Origin: Sunxiuqinia indica
GTDB taxonomy: Bacteria > Bacteroidota > Bacteroidia > Bacteroidales > Prolixibacteraceae
Assembly (NCBI RefSeq): GCF_009847015.1
Contig: NZ_WVEM01000003.1
Location: 1 to 64,000, forward strand
DNA length: 64,000 bases
Direction of reading: 5' to 3'
The notes under the pieces were generated by a model. It saw nothing but the letters and a program-made list of their open reading frames with translations. It had not been told where the DNA came from and ran no database searches. Within the stretch, counting starts at the first letter, position 1, and each line of letters starts with the position of its first letter. Below, in pieces: positions 61,601 to 64,000 of the stretch. Both the position numbers and the translations under genes were made by a program.

Positions 61601-62437
61601 TCATTTATCATCGTCATCCAATCGCTGCCGAAGCACAGATTGTAAAAACTCTAGAAATTTAGTACGGTCTATTTTCCGTTGCTGGATTTCCGTGTGCAAA
61701 CGGTAAATATCCTTGCCCAGTTCTATCCCGAAAAGCCCGCCGATCAAGTCGGCCAGCTCCCGGATTGAGGTTTTCCCGTTATCGACCAGCCTGGCGTAAT
61801 GCAAGGCATAAGCCATTTCAGCCAAATCAATCTTTTTACCGCTCCAATAATGGGTTGGTTTTGATCTTTTTATATGGGTCATGCGCGGATATTCCAGTTT
61901 TTCGATTTCTTCGTGGATATAGTCCGCCAGCATCTCATTGGCCATGATCACCGAAAAAGTGTGGTCATGCCAGGTGAAGAATTTTTCATCCAATAATTGA
62001 CGACTGTTTTTCAATTCAAGCGGGATTTCTGAATTATCCCGCAGAAAATATTGTTCGTCCAGGTGTTTAAAACCACAACGGTAATATTGCACTTTCACAT
62101 GGTACTCGTCCATATACTCATCTATTTTGTATAGGCACTTTTGCAGATACCTTCTGCTAACAGAAATATCTGCATTTTTTCGTTTACTCTCAATGTTAAA
62201 GACTAATCGGTAAAACAACAATTTACCGTAAGCCGCTGGTTTGATTTGCTTAAAAAACTTAATTTCCGACTGATGGTCAGGAAATCCTTTCTCTATTACC
62301 AATTCTCGCAAATTCTCCAGTGCGATCTTGCAATGGCCAATTGCATATTCCATCTGTTCGGTCACACTGTCCGATACATCTTTCATCCTTGACAACTGTC
62401 TTTCAAGCTCAAAGATGATTTCACAGTACGTTTTCAT
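61601..62437 (-). CDS. rteC: RteC-family regulator
   Basis: The protein has about 278 aa from ATG 62437. The longer frame starts with GTG at 62503. It has a helical N-terminal half (ERQLSRMKDVSDSVTEQMEY) and a DNA-binding C-terminal part (LAEMAYALHYARLVDNGKTS, then IRELADLIGGLFGIELGKDI), ending RTKFLEFLQSVLRQRLD, the RteC pattern. In CTnDOT, RteC activates the excision operon. The sensor-regulator pair RteA/RteB of tetracycline-responsive elements is not present here, so the inducing signal is unknown. It lies upstream of the nested palindrome and of the Xis-like operon it may control. Confidence 0.88.
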   Translation of the reverse strand: MKTYCEIIFELERQLSRMKDVSDSVTEQMEYAIGHCKIALENLRELVIEKGFPDHQSEIKFFKQIKPAAYGKLLFYRLVFNIESKRKNADISVSRRYLQKCLYKIDEYMDEYHVKVQYYRCGFKHLDEQYFLRDNSEIPLELKNSRQLLDEKFFTWHDHTFSVIMANEMLADYIHEEIEKLEYPRMTHIKRSKPTHYWSGKKIDLAEMAYALHYARLVDNGKTSIRELADLIGGLFGIELGKDIYRLHTEIQQRKIDRTKFLEFLQSVLRQRLDDDDK

Positions 62438-62775
62438 GGCATTTAAAATTAAACTTGTTAATATTTGGTCGTTTTTGTTATTTCCGCTTTCTTCCCAAAC
62501 CACTCTTATAACCAGTTTAATTTTTCTCTTTCACAATACATTATTATAGACTGCGGATAATAGCTACTCTGTTTTTACTTTTCACTCAGTTTGAATATTG
62601 GTGATATTCCATACACATCCTTTTTACATGAGGGAGTAATTGCCGCTATTATATATTATATATTATATATTACATCTAAATAAATTTATTGAAGCTCAAC
62701 ATTATTATTCCAAATTTTTGCGCTATTTAGTCTATTTTTATTTGAAGTTACGGGTATTACTTTCGGTTTAAAGAG
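62438..62775. other. 338-bp region holding the probable right edge of the element
   Basis: No gene is seen. It includes the probable rteC promoter side, a 7-bp tandem repeat (62648-62672) and AT-rich DNA up to the pseudogene. No copy of the tRNA 3'-end fragment and no integrase-like frame are present. Confidence 0.55.
62648..62672. repeat. 7-bp AT tandem repeat
   Basis: The unit ATTATAT occurs three times perfectly, followed by a partial ATTA. It is an AT-only tract 100 bp inside the gap between rteC and the chromosomal pseudogene. Confidence 0.85.
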
Positions 62776-63037
62776 CTAATAGGTATCTAACCATTTTTCG
62801 GGTACCGGTATAATGCAAATATTCATTGACCTGTTATCTTTGGAAAGCATAGCAGATTGGATCTGTATTTTCGTTCCGTCAGGGCTGAATTTAGGGTGTG
62901 TATGGTCAGCAGCCGTTTGCTTGTGAACGATTACGTGCAAGGGTACCATCTTCCAAACGAAATTCCTTATTGCTGATATAATCGATGTACTTAGCAGCTT
63001 TAAAATCCAATTCATTTAACTTTATTATAGTAGTCAT
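62776..63037 (-). pseudogene. frameshifted C-terminal fragment of a PD40/TolB-like protein
   Basis: From ATG 63037 one frame reads TTIIKLNELDFKAAKYIDYI then SNKEFRLEDGTLARNR and soon stops. The neighbouring frame continues with HTHPKFSPDGTKIQIQSAML and ends ICIIPVPEKWLDTY at TAG 62776. SPDGTKIQIQS is a PD40/WD40-like propeller motif as found at the C-terminus of secreted TolB-like and oligogalacturonate-lyase-like proteins. The pieces fit one protein only with a frameshift, and at least several hundred N-terminal residues are missing. It is the first chromosomal-looking sequence to the right of the ICE genes. Confidence 0.6.
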
Positions 63038-63063
63038 TAATGTTTAGCTAATTATTAATCTCT

Positions 63064-64000
63064 TTAAAAATCTAATAATAACTTTAACTCCTCCATCAAC
63101 TGTTTGACATCCACTGATTCGGGATACTCTTCTAATATTTCTTCACCAAGATTTTTCGCCTTTTGTCTTAAATTGTTACTCATATAAAACTGAAGTAATT
63201 CCAGCTGACTATTCAGGTTATCTGCAACTTCAATCTCTTTCTTCAAGTAGGTTTCTGCTTTTCCCTTTTCTTTCAGAAAGTCATACAACATCGCAATGTT
63301 ATGATTGACGCGGGGATACATCGGGTTAATCTGGCTTGCTTCCAGCAACCTTGCAAGCGACTCATCATATCTCCCCTCTTCACTAAGTAACAAGCCCAGC
63401 GAATACAAAGCATGGGCGTCACCAGGCTCTCTTTCCAGGTAGTTTTCAAAACACTCTTCCGCTTTCTCATTCCGACCAGTTTGGTTATACAAATAGGCCA
63501 GATTCAGATTTACAAAGTACAACTCCTGATCCTGTTCCAGAGCCAGTTTAAAGTATTTCTCTGCCTCAGGAAATTGCTTCTGGTAATAGTGGAAGTTCGC
63601 TAAATTAATTTTACCGGTCGGGAAATCAGCATTATAAAAAAGCACCTGTTTGTATTCATCCAATGCACTGTTATAATAAGCTTTATATTTCTGAGGAATA
63701 TTCTCGCTACCCACCTGAGCCAGATTTTGTACCGCCTCAATCCGGACGGCTTTGGTAGCATCGGTAAGTGCAGCTAGCAATCGGTCGATATTCTGTTTGG
63801 TTCGTTGTTGCAGCGTGCGTATCGCAGAAAGCCTGAACGACGGATCTAGATGACTGAGATAATTGTCTGTTATCCCATCCAATGAATCCGGGAAGTAGGT
63901 ACCAAGATCCTGCAGCGCCAAGCTTCGGATATTAGGCGGATAAAGATCATTTTCCAGAATCTCTTTTAGTTCAACGGCGGCTTTCGGGTCGCCATTCTTT
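63064..64000 (-). CDS. HEAT-repeat/TPR protein, C-terminal part (cut by window end)
   Basis: The frame is open to the right window edge with no start seen, giving 311 residues. HEAT-like repeats come first (LSHLDPSFRLSAIRTLQQRT, LLAALTDATKAVRIEAVQNL), then about five TPR units (AEKYFKLALEQDQELYFVNL, AYLYNQTGRNEKAEECFENY, ALYSLGLLLSEEGRYDESLA). This order occurs at the C-terminus of large secreted multihaem cytochromes of Bacteroidota. Their CxxCH part would lie outside the window, so that identity is a guess. It ends 26 bp before the pseudogene start. Confidence 0.8.
   Translation of the reverse strand, partial: KNGDPKAAVELKEILENDLYPPNIRSLALQDLGTYFPDSLDGITDNYLSHLDPSFRLSAIRTLQQRTKQNIDRLLAALTDATKAVRIEAVQNLAQVGSENIPQKYKAYYNSALDEYKQVLFYNADFPTGKINLANFHYYQKQFPEAEKYFKLALEQDQELYFVNLNLAYLYNQTGRNEKAEECFENYLEREPGDAHALYSLGLLLSEEGRYDESLARLLEASQINPMYPRVNHNIAMLYDFLKEKGKAETYLKKEIEVADNLNSQLELLQFYMSNNLRQKAKNLGEEILEEYPESVDVKQLMEELKLLLDF

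Larger units (their letters stand above)
27762..62640. mobile_element. integrative conjugative element of the Bacteroides Tra type, about 35 kb, right edge uncertain
   Basis: The block contains a relaxase, relaxosome protein, coupling ATPase, TraE-F-G-I-J-K-L-M-N, an Xis-like HTH protein, RteC, antirestriction and defence cargo. It is preceded by a tRNA 3'-end fragment. Tra genes are compact and co-oriented (minus strand, 58.05 to 47.0 kb), whereas the cargo (28-43 kb) is more AT-rich and in mixed orientation. No tyrosine or serine recombinase and no second copy of the tRNA fragment are seen before 64,000. The right end is therefore put only roughly between rteC and the pseudogene at 62,776. 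The element could instead extend past the window. Confidence 0.75.

Overview
The window reads as Bacteroidota chromosomal DNA, most likely a Bacteroidales/Marinilabiliales-type genome. The evidence is paired SusC/SusD outer-membrane genes under ECF sigma/FecR control, a TAnnTTTG-type promoter in front of rpsA, genes with no Shine-Dalgarno sequence, and a conjugation region of the Bacteroides TraE-TraN type. I cannot name the species.

Layout. (1) About 0.2-12.7 kb is one minus-strand transport locus: ECF sigma factor, FecR anti-sigma factor, SusC with an STN domain, SusD, a second SusC, a second SusD and a DUF1735 lipoprotein. A second ECF sigma gene (12,990, plus strand) is followed by a wrecked FecR gene. 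(2) 14.4-20.2 kb holds a DUF1080 protein and a nucleotide-sugar operon (phosphohexomutase, rfbD, rfbC, rfbA, UDP-glucuronate decarboxylase). (3) 20.5-27.5 kb is housekeeping: rpsA with a long acidic N-terminus, a STAS protein, ribonuclease Z, a RecD-like helicase, two hypothetical genes and rsmD.

(4) From about 27.76 to 62.6 kb lies an integrative conjugative element (ICE). Its left edge carries a 23-nt tRNA 3'-end fragment. Next come cargo genes: a Gabija-like pair (OLD-type nuclease plus UvrD-like helicase), three element genes with unusual leaders and terminators (a small protein, a methylase-like protein lacking its catalytic motif, an ArdC-type antirestriction protein), a 1430-aa SIR2 protein, a GNAT-PIN fusion overlapping an ASCH gene, and an AlbA_2-domain regulator with a 10-bp tandem repeat in its coding sequence. 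The transfer machinery follows: relaxase, relaxosome protein, a probable oriT, a DUF4099/DUF3945 protein, the coupling ATPase, and TraN, M, L, K, J, I, G, F and E. Last come a helicase-loader-like ATPase, a winged-helix protein, an Xis-like HTH protein, a small ORF and RteC. No integrase is visible. The orientation of the tRNA fragment predicts that the intact tRNA, and perhaps the integrase, lie beyond the right end of the window.

(5) 62.8-64 kb holds a frameshifted fragment of a PD40/TolB-like protein and the C-terminal part of a HEAT/TPR protein cut by the window end.

The features most worth following up are four. Two related structured leaders precede adjacent ICE genes. A 33-bp repeat sits upstream of the tra operon and again upstream of the Xis-like operon. 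A four-tier nested palindrome lies next to rteC. The GNAT-PIN plus ASCH pair and the very large SIR2 protein are possible little-described conflict systems.
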